Of a stretch of DNA of 64,000 nt, positions 45,591 to 56,164 are shown piece after piece. The stretch spans positions 11,755,744 to 11,819,743 of the forward strand of contig JAYGXS010000002.1 in the NCBI GenBank assembly GCA_036362985.1, read 5' to 3'. A program made the position numbers and the translations under genes. Numbering within the stretch: the first letter of the stretch is position 1; the number at the start of each line of letters is the position of its first letter. Below the pieces are notes generated by a model. That model was given only the letters and a program-made list of their open reading frames with translations, was not told where the DNA came from and did not search any database. The stretch comes from Ligula intestinalis (taxonomy: Eukaryota; Platyhelminthes; Cestoda; Diphyllobothriidea; Diphyllobothriidae).

Positions 45591-45959
45591 ATAATGGATC
45601 GCAGTTCTTGAGTGCCGGAAAATCACAGTAATTTCGCGTGTGTCAGCTTTTTATAGGGTTGATCGTGCGTGTGATAGAAAACTGGCGATCCTCTAGTAAG
45701 CTTTTTTGACTTTCTGGAAGTTGTCCTTTTTGCCAAATAATACAATCGAAGGTCCTATGTCCGTGAGTAAGCTAACGACGCCATTGGGGGCCTTGAGTAT
45801 TCACAATCTATCGCTTTTTGTGCAGCTTGTAATACACGTCGGGAGACGCTACCTTATGTTATAAAAACTTCTTTTTTCACCGTTTCCGTAAAATTGAGTA
45901 TTGACTCAACTTTTGCAATAATATGAACATGTTGGGCATCCCTTGATGAACGTTCACCT

Positions 45960-46175
45960 GACCGCCAATACGCGAGTTCCAGGAAGCAGTTCGGAAGAAG
46001 CAAGTTAGACCACTGGAACAAGCATTTTATTGGCCTGACGGTTCGGATTCCGTTGGGAGTCCTTAATCATATGTAATGGTACATTAGTCTGAGTCATGTG
46101 CAGATAGGGGTGCAATCTTTACAGATTGCAAAGTATTTATAGTTTGTAGCGGTCATCAGCGTGCTAACTGACCGT
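45960..46175 (-). repeat. PLE-A 3' end fragment
   Basis: The segment matches 8990-9180 in order: GCAGTTCGGAAGAAG, CACTGGAACAAG, CCTGACGGTTCGGATTCCG and TATTTATAGTTTGTAGCGGTCATC. The hammerhead-like motif lies at 46034-46066 on the minus strand, with GAAC in place of GAAA. Confidence 0.7.
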
Positions 46176-46345
46176 TAGCGGATCTCGTCGGTCCCGCGCT
46201 GCCTTGGCCCTCGACGGAGGCCCTGACAGCCGTAGCAGTCAATCGAGGGGCTCCGCCTGGGTATGAGTCTGATTGGTTGAGGATGGCTAATAAGCCAGAA
46301 ATGACTATTCCAGTCTCCCCTTTCTTTTCCGGCAACACTATGTGC
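46176..46345 (+). repeat. SINE-B copy or tail
   Basis: GGATGGCTAATAAGCCAGAA, CAGTCTCCCCTTTC and TTTTCCGGCAAC match the SINE-B tail. The preceding CTGATTGGTTGAGG may be part of a diverged head. It abuts the PLE-A fragment. Confidence 0.5.
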
Positions 46346-46349
46346 TTAC

Positions 46350-48840
46350 TACCAGGTTGGGCATCCTCTGTATTTGATGAAGTCTATCGTAACACCTGCA
46401 CCTGTTCTTTCATCAGCCCCTCTGACTATGGATGGCGTACCAGTGTAGTGAGCGTAAGCGTCTCTGTTGAAACCCGCCAAGGCCGTAGTCACCCCGACTG
46501 CCCGCACCCTGTCCGTTTCTCGCTCAGTGTCCTCAGCGACTTACTAACATGCCCAGTCTCGCCTGCGTTAACACTGCTCCCACCTTGCGCGGTCCAACCA
46601 ATCACAGTCCGACTCCCTCAAGACCTCGAGGTGGTGGCTGCTGGCTAAACGACACTCGGGCTTTCACCCGTCTGGCTGCGGTCGCAGGCAGCGTTGTTGG
46701 CCGCTCTGACGACCCATCGTTCTCAAAAGGCCCTCATGGTTGAACGCCATGTTAGACCAAGTGGCAACTTTCTTCTAACTCTTGTGTACACAATATATTG
46801 CTCCTACTGCTCAAAACTTTCCACCGTCTTCTCTCTTCTTTCTCCTTAGGAAACGGACCTGGAAGACTGCAGCCGTTAGGGTTTAACCTTCTAAGCCTTA
46901 ACACATTCACGACACCAGTGCCAATTTCGGGATGACGCAAGAACAGACAGCTGGTGAAATTCAATGCCTGACTTATTCTCTCTGTTCCCGGACTCGTTCA
47001 ATCGTCCTATGCTGAAGCATCTATACACCGTTCTGGCACATGGACTCACAGCATCTGTCCTCCTTTTTGTCAAGCTTCTAACTGTAATTCCAAAGCTTCA
47101 CATGATAGACAGGATGGAGCATTCGGCTCATTCGAAATAATGTCCGTCTCGCTAGCTGCGTGGAGCTCGCATTGTGGCAGTAATCGTGCAGAAAACGAAT
47201 CCTTGCACACGTAGAGACCTCATTAGGGGGTGGAGGTTATCTATCAGCAGACCGAGTGGCACGTTTCACGCTCAATCAACGTACCGAGACAAGCGAAAAA
47301 GCCGGTTCAGCAATAAACGGCTGATTTATGCGAGCAGTCAAGTCACGACTGCGTCAAGTTAAACCATCTGTGATGGATGTGAGAACCACTTATTGTGATA
47401 GACATGTATTTATATTGACACAGCAACCGCAGCATGTGAGCAAACATTGCCCTTATCCGATCCAGGTTCTGCGAGCTGATCCAAATTTAACTTCGAAATC
47501 TCGGGCGGATCTTTACTTTTTTATAACGATCGTGTGGCCCTTTACTCAAACGAAAGCATATTTAAAAACTGTTCGGATTATTTACTATACTGACAGTACA
47601 GTTACCAGCGAAAAAGCCGTTCATGACGCAGAAGCGAGGAGTTCGACTTACCGGTGGCTTTCACGGCGATCCCTTGTGCTTTCTGGGTTGAATTATATTT
47701 TTATTAATGATTTGAGTTGGCTGCAATTGTATTCATTCTCGTCCCCTGCCCACTTTGCTTCGTAAACTGTTGTTCTGTTAACTGGCCGCTGATTAATATG
47801 TACCTGACGTGCAGTCGAGATAGATTGGTGAACACAGTACTCACGTGACGTTGGATATTTTTTACGTCAATGGCAGGAGTTGTTTCCATGTTTATGGCGT
47901 TGACCGTTTACCTTAGATATAGTTGATCAATGACTGAACGAGGTTCAATCCACAAACAATCCGCCTACCTTTGATAAATTATTGATTACTACCTGACTAG
48001 CAAGTCCGAATTAGTTATTCGCACAGTTCTAGGCTGTCTAGCCAACCATTCTGAATAAATTACTGTAGATTTTAGTTTTTTGACCTATAATTGTTGGCAG
48101 GTTTTTACTCTGAACATCTAATTGGAATTATATAACAAGTGAGGACTAAAACCTCTCTCTTGCCTTAAAGCTAAAATTTCATTTCAATGAATCCGCAATC
48201 GACTGACTTGACCTTTGAAAAGAAGTTATATTATTTGCTTTTTTATTATTCCTTTTTCTAGGTCACAACACTCAAAGGAAGTCAGAGTACTCTCAAGTTC
48301 ACCTACGCGGCAAAGTTGCTATCTGGTGGCGCAAATGAGAGCATAATCTTGTGTTTATCCTAGGAAATAATTGCCAGATTTCTAGTTGTAGATGTCCTTG
48401 ATTAGTCTTTGTTTGCCCTATCTTAAAAATTTTTTTTAACGATATTTAACTGATTGGTTGCTGAAAATGATGGCCTGATTTAAGAGAGTAAACAGTCTTG
48501 ACTATTCTTTGCTGCATTCCCAGAATAGGAGGAATGAAAAAATGCCAAACAAGCCTTATTTTATCTGTCCTTGTCAACGTAAAATTGTTTATTGCACCTG
48601 GTATACCTCGCCACTGAGCTGAGAGGGATTCAATGCACACTGGCGACATATTCGTAACAGTTACCTCTGTATTTTATGCTACCAAGCTTTCCTTTATATA
48701 TGTCTCATTAGGACACATATTTAGGGGTGTAAAAAACTCAGATCAATCAGTAAAATGCGGAAGGCTCCAGAATGAGGACTTTATTGTACACAGAAACCTG
48801 AGTTGCGCTCTCAGGTATCAGTGACCAGTGCGAGTCCCAG
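46350..48840. other. No recognisable gene
   Basis: The longest frame, 145 codons at 47328-47765, has no recognisable motif or repeat partner. 46.4-46.8 kb is GC-rich and 47.9-48.8 kb is AT-rich. Confidence 0.4.
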
Positions 48841-48844
48841 GAGG

Positions 48845-49390
48845 TAATTGAGAAGAAGATGACTCACACGCTGGGACAATACGTTTATTCGCCTGACGGT
48901 TCCACATCCACCGTGGATTCATCGCCAGACACATTAGCAGCAAACAGTAGCAGAAAGGGGTAATACATGCACATGAGTTTGTTGTATTTTTCGGATATAG
49001 TCACTACTGCAAACATACAGCGACAGTTAACGTTAATTGCCTTCTTGCGAATGGGTAGTTTGTTGGACGGCACTCGGGCTCTGACCTGTTGAACTTTCAT
49101 CACGGGCGGTGGACTCGGGCGTGATGATCGCTCGATCATCTGGCCCTCCGGTTTTGGCGTGGGATGACGCGGTGGCCTGTCTATTGCCAAGTGGAGACTT
49201 GCTTTGGCCAAATTGGGTCTTAGCACCGAATATGGATTGGGCAAATTATTGCACTTGTTTATGGATTGGGGGCCCACTCCCGAAAGCCAGATTTTACTTT
49301 CTGATGAATCCGCGATAGATGTCGGAATGTCCGGCGAATAAACGTATTTTCCCAGCGTATGAGTCGTCTTCTCCTCAATAATCACATTCG
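48845..49390 (-). mobile_element. PLE-A fragment flanked by inverted terminal modules
   Basis: On the minus strand, the frame from about 49280 to 48885 encodes SGVGPQSINKCNNLPNPYS and a Pro/Arg-rich tail. It then reads FLLLFAANVSGDESTVDV, equivalent to the reading at 27.0-27.2 kb. The hammerhead-like motif at its 3' end is 48892-48930 (minus). Fused at its 5' side is a second module in the opposite orientation at 49301-49390 (plus). Both arms share GGCGAATAAACGTATT, CCCAGCGT and GAGTC followed by TCTTCT over about 90 bases. The reverse transcriptase and endonuclease core are missing. Confidence 0.8.
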
Positions 49391-49880
49391 TCGCAACTTC
49401 AGCTTGGCGTGTTAGCATGAACACATTCTTCTCCTTCGACAGCCCTTAGTACCCCGTGAAAATCCTCCGCCGAAAGTTAAACTGGGTCCTAATTCACGTT
49501 CTTGTTTTCCTGCTTCTTTTTCTCTCGTTTTTCTTTCTTTTTATCTCGCTTGTGCTTCTTATACTACACAATCTGATCTAAAATACTCAAGTCCAGCCTG
49601 TTTTTCCTTTTTCTGCATTGCCAACTGACGCACATACATGATAAACCGTCAGCCCAGTGAGTATTGTGTGTAAAGTGGCTGATAAGACAGGGGCGCCGAC
49701 TCCTTCTAACCCCCTGGTTATGTGAATCCTGGCGTGCGTGTGTTAAGGAAGCCAGGTCGTGTTGTGGTGCGCGCAGACGTGTCTGTCGGAACCTTCAGTC
49801 AATGCGCCCATCCCTCCTCAGGCGACCGATCAGCTAGGTGGTGATATGTTGCTGGCGGTGGGGGAGAGAGTGAGGTTGAC
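49391..49880. other. No recognisable feature
   Basis: A pyrimidine-rich tract lies at about 49500-49560. Nothing else was recognised. Confidence 0.4.
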
Positions 49881-49889
49881 CCTCAGCGC

Positions 49890-50890
49890 ATTTATTTCCT
49901 CACCATAATCAATCTGATGCGCGGTGCCCTAAAAGCCGTGGCTTGGAGGGTTCCCAACTGGCGGGATAACTTGGATACCGCAGTTGGTCCAGTGTGTATG
50001 CCTACTGTGTGCATGGTCTGTAGTGGTCGCTGCTGCCCAACGCTCACCCAACTTTTGACGTCACAGACAAAGCCACTCAGGGCAGGCCCTTGCACGAATG
50101 TACTTTTCGGCCTGCCCCCCCAAACAGTCGCGAACTGGCGCATGAGACACTCACCACCCACGCCAATGTCTACCTTCGTGTGCTCCAACCAACCACCATC
50201 AAGGTCGCGAGACAGAGCGGGGATTCGGCAGCCACCCCCGATTACTGACGCTGGACTATACATCCTGACGAAAAATAGGGGGAGCATTGTTGGCACACGT
50301 ATGTGTAGGCCAGATGTGAATTGATGTGCTCTAAACCTCAAACAGCTACTCTCCTCGAAATGGCAAAAATCCAAGTCACCACTTCTAGTTGAGATTGAGG
50401 GAACACGGGCCCAAATCTGACTCCAATCAGTGTCATTTTTGACTTAATATTAGCATCAGTAATAGTACCAGCACTACAGTCACTCAGATACATCGCTATA
50501 AGTAGCAGTATAAACAGTAGTTTCAGTAGTAGAAATACGAAACTCGGGCTCCTCGAATCTTTCTGGACACCTACAATAGGTGAATGAGGGTAGATAGTGC
50601 AGTAGTACCCGCGCAAAAAGCTACTGTCACTTAAGCCAAAGTTAGGAGGTGTTTCTGGCCTGCATTGGAGAAAGCAGCTTACGCCCGATTCCTGCTCGTT
50701 CATCTCGACTTTGTCTTGTCCCCAATTCAAACGGGAGAGGATTATATTGGAGTAGCTGGCTGCTCGTCTGCTTTCACCATACCTGACTTCATTCACCGTC
50801 TCTGCTCTTAGGCATATGGTGGACATAATTGATTTCGATGGTCGAAATAAAACGTGTAGGCCAGCCACCTGCGTCCTATCCAAGCTCTGG
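49890..50890 (+). repeat. Composite repeat: GC-rich block plus family Y copy
   Basis: 50380-50780 is a family Y copy with AGTACCAGCACTACAGTCAC, GGTGAATGAGGGTAGATAGT and GCAGTAGTACCCGCGCAAA. 50780-50880 is the same downstream block seen at 36.2 kb. The GC-rich part at 49890-50340 resembles 56.2-56.3 kb only loosely. Long overlapping frames occur on both strands here (135 to 181 codons), but they conflict with one another and with the repeat edges, so I do not call genes. Confidence 0.5.
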
Positions 50891-50894
50891 TTCA

Positions 50895-52255
50895 GTGATA
50901 ATTAGCCTCCAGGAGGTGTGCTTAAAATGAAAGCTGATGGGGACAGCCATTTCTGGCGTATACGACGTCAGCAGCCAGCTAGTTTTGGGAACAAACCGGC
51001 GGTACCGTAAATAAGACCTCCCTGAGTGCAGAATAGTGGCTTTAGAACCCTAGCTCAAATGCCCCTCTCCAGTAGCTTCGACTTCGCCCTGCTATTGGAG
51101 CATAATGAGTGTTGGAAGAGACATTGGTCGATTCTTTAAAGTTCTTCCGCACCGTCAGAACAGCTGTAGTCCTCACTGGTCACGATGTACGAACTACCAA
51201 TACATAAGCTTAAGGCCTCCATTTTCAAACCCCTTTCTTGTGACTGCGTTTCTTTACTGAAGCACTACGAGACCAGTACCAGGAGAAATTTTGCTACGGG
51301 CGTAGTCCTAAATTTAATGTTTCTGGGATAATGATGGGTCTCAACGGGACCGGTGGACGCACTGTTCCGTCCTTAAACACACCTTGAGATAGAGTGGACT
51401 TTTTAGAGTTATTTATACGAAAATCCGTTCAGATTGTGAATGGGGAGAGCAAGAAAAGTGTATTTAAAGTGCAAAAATGTGTAAAAGAAAGGTATTTTTG
51501 GGCCCGGAGGGCGTGTGCACCAATCGGGTCGCTTCTTGTGGTGGCGAAGTGGCCAAATTTACCCTACGCATTGAGGGTAGGGAGACTGGCACAGCCGATA
51601 AATCGACAGACGTCGGCAAAAGCATGCTCGCTTTGAGGGGTGCCCTATGGAAGAAAATAGATGCAACTGAAGAAGCCTCCCGGATGATAGAACGAGAACA
51701 AAAATGCGTAATTTGTGAGCAAACACCTTCCTCAGTTAATCTCTGCTGTTTTAAGCATATAACTCCTCTGTTCCGAATAGGTGGCTTTCTGTTAAACTGT
51801 AAGCAGTAAGAATTTAAAGAACTTGTACATAGTGGCCGTACTCCGGATATCTGCTGCACGCATGCGTATGAGTAGAAGTCTGGACGCAGTCAACACTAGC
51901 CCTGGCTTCGTCGGTGGTCACTGCCGCCTGAGACTGCAACTGAAAGTTCTGTGCACAATAAATTCCTCTCACATAGGTAACTACTGCCTTTTACCCTCAA
52001 CCTGGGGATTAGGCCTGATGATTAAAGTGATCCCGGTACAAACAATAGTTAGACCGCTACAGGCTCATGTCGTGCGGAACGGCACAACTGTGTCACATCT
52101 GCGGTCTTTAGCGCCAAACCTAAACAGGCCCAGACCATTGGTCGTCGGAAGGGTGTCCAGGTTAAGTCGGTTGTATGAAAGAATGCGTTGGTTTCGTTTT
52201 CGTTATGAATTTCAACACGCTTGCTCCAGCAAGGACAATGTTGTGTGTCAGAAAA
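50895..52255. other. No recognisable gene
   Basis: The frames at 51477-51809 (110 codons) and 51823-52278 (151 codons) have no recognisable domain or splice context. They are left uncalled. Confidence 0.4.
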
Positions 52256-52269
52256 TAAAAGTTTTTTCC

Positions 52270-52640
52270 ACCGTTTAGTTCTTATCCTCAGTGTGCGTGC
52301 GTGTGTGTCACTCCCGCGTGAGCGGGAGCCTACCTGGCGAGGTGTACTGATGGTACGCGTTTTGAGCGTTGGTCACGCCAGCCGCCTGCACTCTACCCCA
52401 TCTCCGGTATTATTGACTTTTGCCTTCAAATAGGGCACAGGTGTGGGAAAAGTCTGAGAGTTGGTTTGATCCGGTGAGTCTACGTTCACTATAATTAAGC
52501 TGTAGCCACCGCATCTGCCTCCAGCTTACTATAGCTCGTGGTGGACACCGTCGAGAGCGATGGTCGAGCTGTCGATATGTACATTGTCCACGAGGATAGC
52601 GCGTATAAAGATCCCTGCTGCATTTACCGAGGGGCCTTTT
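52270..52640 (+). repeat. Dispersed repeat family X
   Basis: CACGCCAGCCGCCTGCACTC, CCATCTCCGGTATTATTGAC, GTGTGGGAAAAG and GTGGACACCGTCGAG match 5.4-5.6 kb in order. Confidence 0.55.
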
Positions 52641-52644
52641 GGTA

Positions 52645-53140
52645 GCCGCGACTCTTTGGACGTGTGCGCATGTGCGCGCGGGGTGTTTGGTCAGGGGTTT
52701 TTAGGTCAGTGAGTCGGAAACAGGTGCTTGCGAGGTCGCAGGGCGTTGAGGCAATGGACGTTGAAGGAAGAAACCGGACAGCATTTGTGCTATCCGCCAC
52801 AGCTTGCCAGTCTTGCTTTCAACGATTAACTCGTTCAGTTACGACTTTCAGGTATTTCATCCTCGACTCAATCAGGCATAGCCAGTCTCTGAACGCCAAG
52901 CTCAGTCTAAGTGCCGTGACCTCAGGTTTTCTCGGGAAAGACAGCAACTCACGACGGGGATAAAAAGCATTGGCTCTGTATCCTGTGTCAGGGACGGTGA
53001 AATGACTGACGGACATGAAATTCCATTTGCAAACAATGCGCTTGACGTTAGTTCTAATATCAGTCGATGATGAAAGTTCATTCAACCACTAAGGATACTC
53101 ATCTGTCCCAATTCGTCTAAGAACTCGACAGCGTCCCTGA
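52645..53140. other. No recognisable feature
   Basis: There is a short alternating purine-pyrimidine patch (TGTGCGCATGTGCGCGCG) at about 52662-52679. Frames lack domains. Confidence 0.4.
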
Positions 53141-53144
53141 CAGC

Positions 53145-53340
53145 CGTAATATCTGGATGTAGGCAGATAGTGTTGCCGACAAAGACAAGGGAGACTGAAA
53201 TGTTTATTTCTGGCTTATAAGCTGTCATCAGGCCGTCGTACCCAGACCCAAATAGCATCCAACCCGGGCATCAAACTCGCGATCTCTTTGATCAGATTCA
53301 AACGCACCCTAACCACTGAGCCACGAGTTCGTTGGCTTGC
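53145..53340 (-). repeat. tRNA-derived SINE, family SINE-B, best copy
   Basis: On the minus strand it starts GTGGCTCAGTGGTTAGGGTG, a good A box, and has GCGAGTTTGATGCCCGGG where a B box is expected. The tail follows: GGCCTGATGACAGCTTATAA, GCCAGAAATAAACATTTCAG and TCTCCCTTGTCTTTGTCGGC. This is the most complete head-plus-tail example in the window. Confidence 0.7.
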
Positions 53341-53373
53341 CGGTTTTAGGTCAGCATTACTATCTGCCTAATA

Positions 53374-53902
53374 CAGTTGTCACCGGTTATTAAGCCCACG
53401 CTTAATAGGCCCAGCCGCATATTAAGCCCAAATCAGCTTTGGACGGAATTTAACATAGCAAAATCGTCCGGTTATTAAGCACAGTCGCCGGCTACAAAGC
53501 CCAGTTTGCCAACAGGAGAGAGTGAGATTCTCATCTCTCTGCGTGCGCATCGCGGTCTACAGGCATCAGATTTCACAAAATTTGACGATTTCTTGTGCCT
53601 GGAGAAGGACATCAAAGAGCACTTGCGAGTGAAGTTTCCTCCAAAAAAACTGACACTAGACCGCTTTTTTCAACGTGTCGCAAACCATTTGGTTTGTTTG
53701 TGTTATTACGTAAAATACAGGCAAACAGCATTATTTTCTAGTACATAACCAAGCTCTTAACATAATACAGTACGTATGTAATGTATAATGCCTATACTGC
53801 GTTTGCTAATCAAGAACTAAGACTCTCCGGTTATTGCGCCCGCCGCTTATTAAGCCCAATTTGGTCTGGGCCCGAGGTGGGCTTAGTAGCCGGTGACTAC
53901 TG
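53374..53902 (+). mobile_element. Pogo-type miniature element with transposase C-terminal remnant
   Basis: TA flanks (53372-53373 and 53903-53904) surround ends that read inward as CAGTTGTCACCGGTTATTAA and CAGTAGTCACCGGCTACTAA. CAGTNG ends with TA target sites are typical of pogo/Tigger elements. Subterminal ATTAAGCCC and GGGCTTAAT motifs repeat several times in both orientations. The plus-strand frame at 53506-53748 encodes FDDFLCLEKDI and then KKLTLDRFFQR at about residues 47-57. That matches the acidic and TLDRFF-type tail of pogo transposases. The catalytic domain is deleted, so the 529-bp element is a deletion derivative and non-autonomous. Confidence 0.8.
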
Positions 53903-53919
53903 TACTATTGTCAGTACTG

Positions 53920-54125
53920 TAACAGGTTTTTATCATAGAGTATGTGCCATCACATATTGCATGGCCATGCCCTCTCCTGTCTCCGGCTTTCATGATTTTG
54001 TCTTCACACCGGGCTCATGTGTGGGAGTGAAGCAAGAGAGTGATTGAGGTAGATGCCGCGCAAGGCACCTGCTTTCTATCCTATGATGCAGTCGGTGGAC
54101 CTCATCAAAACCAATGATCAAACTG
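53920..54125 (+). repeat. Family X fragment
   Basis: CCTCTCCTGTCTCCGGCTTT, CTCATGTGTGGGAGTG and GTCGGTGGACCTCATCAAAA follow the order of family X at 5.4-5.6 kb and of the block at 36.2 kb. Confidence 0.4.
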
Positions 54126-54129
54126 TCGG

Positions 54130-54810
54130 ATGGCAATCACCTTTCTAAAATTATGGAACGCACCCATAAAAGACAATTTGACTGTCAAGTTGATTACTGT
54201 CACAACAGGGTTTTAGAAAGTAAATCAAATCAAAATAAACTCCAACAAATTCCGCCAAGAATTGAGTGCTCCAGACACTCAAGGACTATTCAAACGCTGA
54301 CTCGAGAGCACTACAGCAAACTAAGAGCAGTGTATGCATTAGTCCAACATGCCTAGTCTTGTCTTTTTTCGATAAACGCCCCTTCAGGTGCTATGCTACA
54401 CGCTTAGCATGACTAATGGTCACTTATCTTCATTAATTCCTCCGCCCCCTCTATCTCTCCTCCACCCCCCCCTCCACCCCTCAACTCTGGAACGACTTCA
54501 CCACACCCATACTGCCGAATAACTCACCGTCCGATATCACCCCTCCCCCTATTCAGACGAGACACTTGTATAAAAAGACGAACATTATTGATAGCCTTTT
54601 ACCCCGTTCCCATATAAAGGTAGTAGTCCAATGAGAATTTATCAACCAAAACGGTATTTATGCTCACCACCTTGTCCCTTGAACCCTTTAATGGAAATTT
54701 TTGCAGTTTGTCTGTATTTTTAGTTGTAAATACATGCATTTATTTACAATGACCGTGCAGGTTCTGGTAGTGAGTAATACGGGTATAACTACTCATGTTG
54801 CTTATTTGCC
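54130..54810. other. No recognisable gene; C/T-rich tract
   Basis: A C-rich tract lies at about 54441-54480 (CTCCGCCCCCTCTATC and following). Confidence 0.45.
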
Positions 54811-54814
54811 CGGC

Positions 54815-55150
54815 CGGTCATTTGCGAATATATCGCAGAATGGCCGACGAACTCGCTCCAACGGCACGGACGAACATCAACCGCAGCTCTTTGCATGGTG
54901 CATGCACATTCCACTCACTGCATGTGCCTGGTCTCAACGCGCCAATAGAGAGTTTGTGGTTGGTTGGGCGGTTGAAGTTGTAATTCAGTACTTGAATCGT
55001 GTTTGTTGCTTCCCTGAATACTTTAGTCTTTAGGCCACCGCAATCTTTGCGACAGACGGGGACATCAAGGAAGGCCAGCTGGTTGTTCTCTTCCTCCTCC
55101 ATCTTGAATTGGATGTCCGGGAAGACGTTGTTGAGATGTTCCATGAACGT
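54815..55150 (-). pseudogene. PLE-A reverse transcriptase fragment (left arm of inverted PLE pair)
   Basis: On the minus strand the frame reads FPDIQFKMEEEENNQLAFLD, GGLKTKVFREATNTIQVLNY and RPTNHKLSIGAL, matching the PLE-A frame at 10192-9902. It then departs from it, so a shift or junction lies near 54920. No catalytic motif of the polymerase is included. Confidence 0.75.
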
Positions 55151-55189
55151 GAGTATCTGAGCCCATTCGATGACGATAAAGGTGCCTGT

Positions 55190-55745
55190 TGCAAAGGTTT
55201 TGGTGGCCTAAAGACCTAAGTATTCAGGAAAGCGACAAACACGATGCAAGTACTAAATAACAGCACCAACCACCCAATTAGTCACAAACGCAGTTGCGTA
55301 AGGACGCTCTTGCTAATACAAGCGAACATGATGCGGCCTAAATTCTCGCAAGAGGTGACAATCGAGTGAGCCGAGAATTATATGAGTCATGGTTTATGGG
55401 CCCCTAATCCATCAACAAGTGCAACGATTTGCCCAATCCATATTTGGCGCTGAGACTAAATTGGGCCAAATCAAATCTTTGCTCGGGTAACACACAAGCC
55501 ACCGCATCATTTTATGCCAACACTACAAGGCCAGATGGTCATTTCTGACGCAACGAATCAGCGCACACTCAAGGCATCTATCGATTTTTTCTGTACGTTT
55601 AAATTTTACGGCAAACCCTGTGAACACACAAACTGTTTCTGCTAATGTTCTCTAAGTATGTCTCTGATGATGAATCCGCGACGGATTTCGAAACGTCATG
55701 CGAATAAACATATTGTGCCAGCGATTGAGTCGCCTTCTACCAGCA
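55190..55745 (+). mobile_element. PLE-A fragment (right arm of inverted PLE pair)
   Basis: The plus strand starts with FGGLKT, a stop, then VFRKATNTMQVLN and HPISHKRSCVRTL, the same part as the left arm. It then jumps directly at about 55310-55330 to the C-terminal ILARGDN, SRELYESWFMGP and SINKCNDLPNPY. The endonuclease core between them is deleted. The hammerhead-like motif at 55664-55697 is the best preserved in the window. The end reads GCGAATAAACATATTGTGCC and AGCGATTGAGTCGCCTTCT. Confidence 0.8.
55664..55697 (+). ncRNA. Hammerhead-like motif, best copy
   Basis: CTGATGA is followed by TGAATCCG-CGA-CGGATTTC, which can pair over seven of eight positions including one G-T wobble. Then GAAAC and GTC follow. 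All invariant core bases of a hammerhead (CUGANGA, GAAA and a UH site) are present. Helix III would have only one or two base pairs without a proper loop, as in the minimal type reported for Penelope-like elements, which is thought to act as a dimer. Confidence 0.55.
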
Positions 55746-55779
55746 TGTTTTTTCGACCATTGGTTTTGAAGAGGTCCAG

Positions 55780-56160
55780 AATGTGCACCACAGTAGGATG
55801 GTGCAGCGACGATGACTTACGCGTGACTCTCTTTTAAGTGGTAGAAGACTTGCACTGCATCTACTGCACTTTCTCTTCCCTCAAATGCCCAAGCCCTGTG
55901 TCAAAAGGCCCGAAAGTGGGATCGGACGCAGAGGTCTGCACCTTCGCGGGCTATCTCGTTGATTGAGAGTGGAACACGAATAACGTCTGCCGTACCCTCA
56001 CCTGACCTCCGTGTGGCTTCAGCATATTTACCACGTGGCCCATTTAGGAGGGACAGCAACTACCTCAAACAGGACTACGCCCAAAATCACAAAACACGTG
56101 TTTGCAAACGACACACTCTCTCGGGTGAGAGGGAATCATGATCTTCGGTCACTCCGTGTG
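55780..56160 (+). repeat. Family X fragment
   Basis: GATGACTTACGCGTGACTCT and CTTGCACTGCATCTACTGCA match 5.7 kb and 60.45 kb. The remainder is GC-rich with no clear partner. Confidence 0.45.
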
Positions 56161-56164
56161 GTTC

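Noticed and set aside
47328..47765. 145-codon frame as a gene
   Set aside because: It has no domain, no splice or promoter context and no conservation that can be judged from the window.
50338..50883. 181-codon minus-strand frame as a gene
   Set aside because: It lies across a family Y repeat copy and its attached block, and the matching repeat at 36 kb does not keep the frame.
51477..52278. Two frames of 110 and 151 codons
   Set aside because: Their composition is unremarkable and no motif is recognisable. Frames of this length occur by chance in GC-richer DNA.
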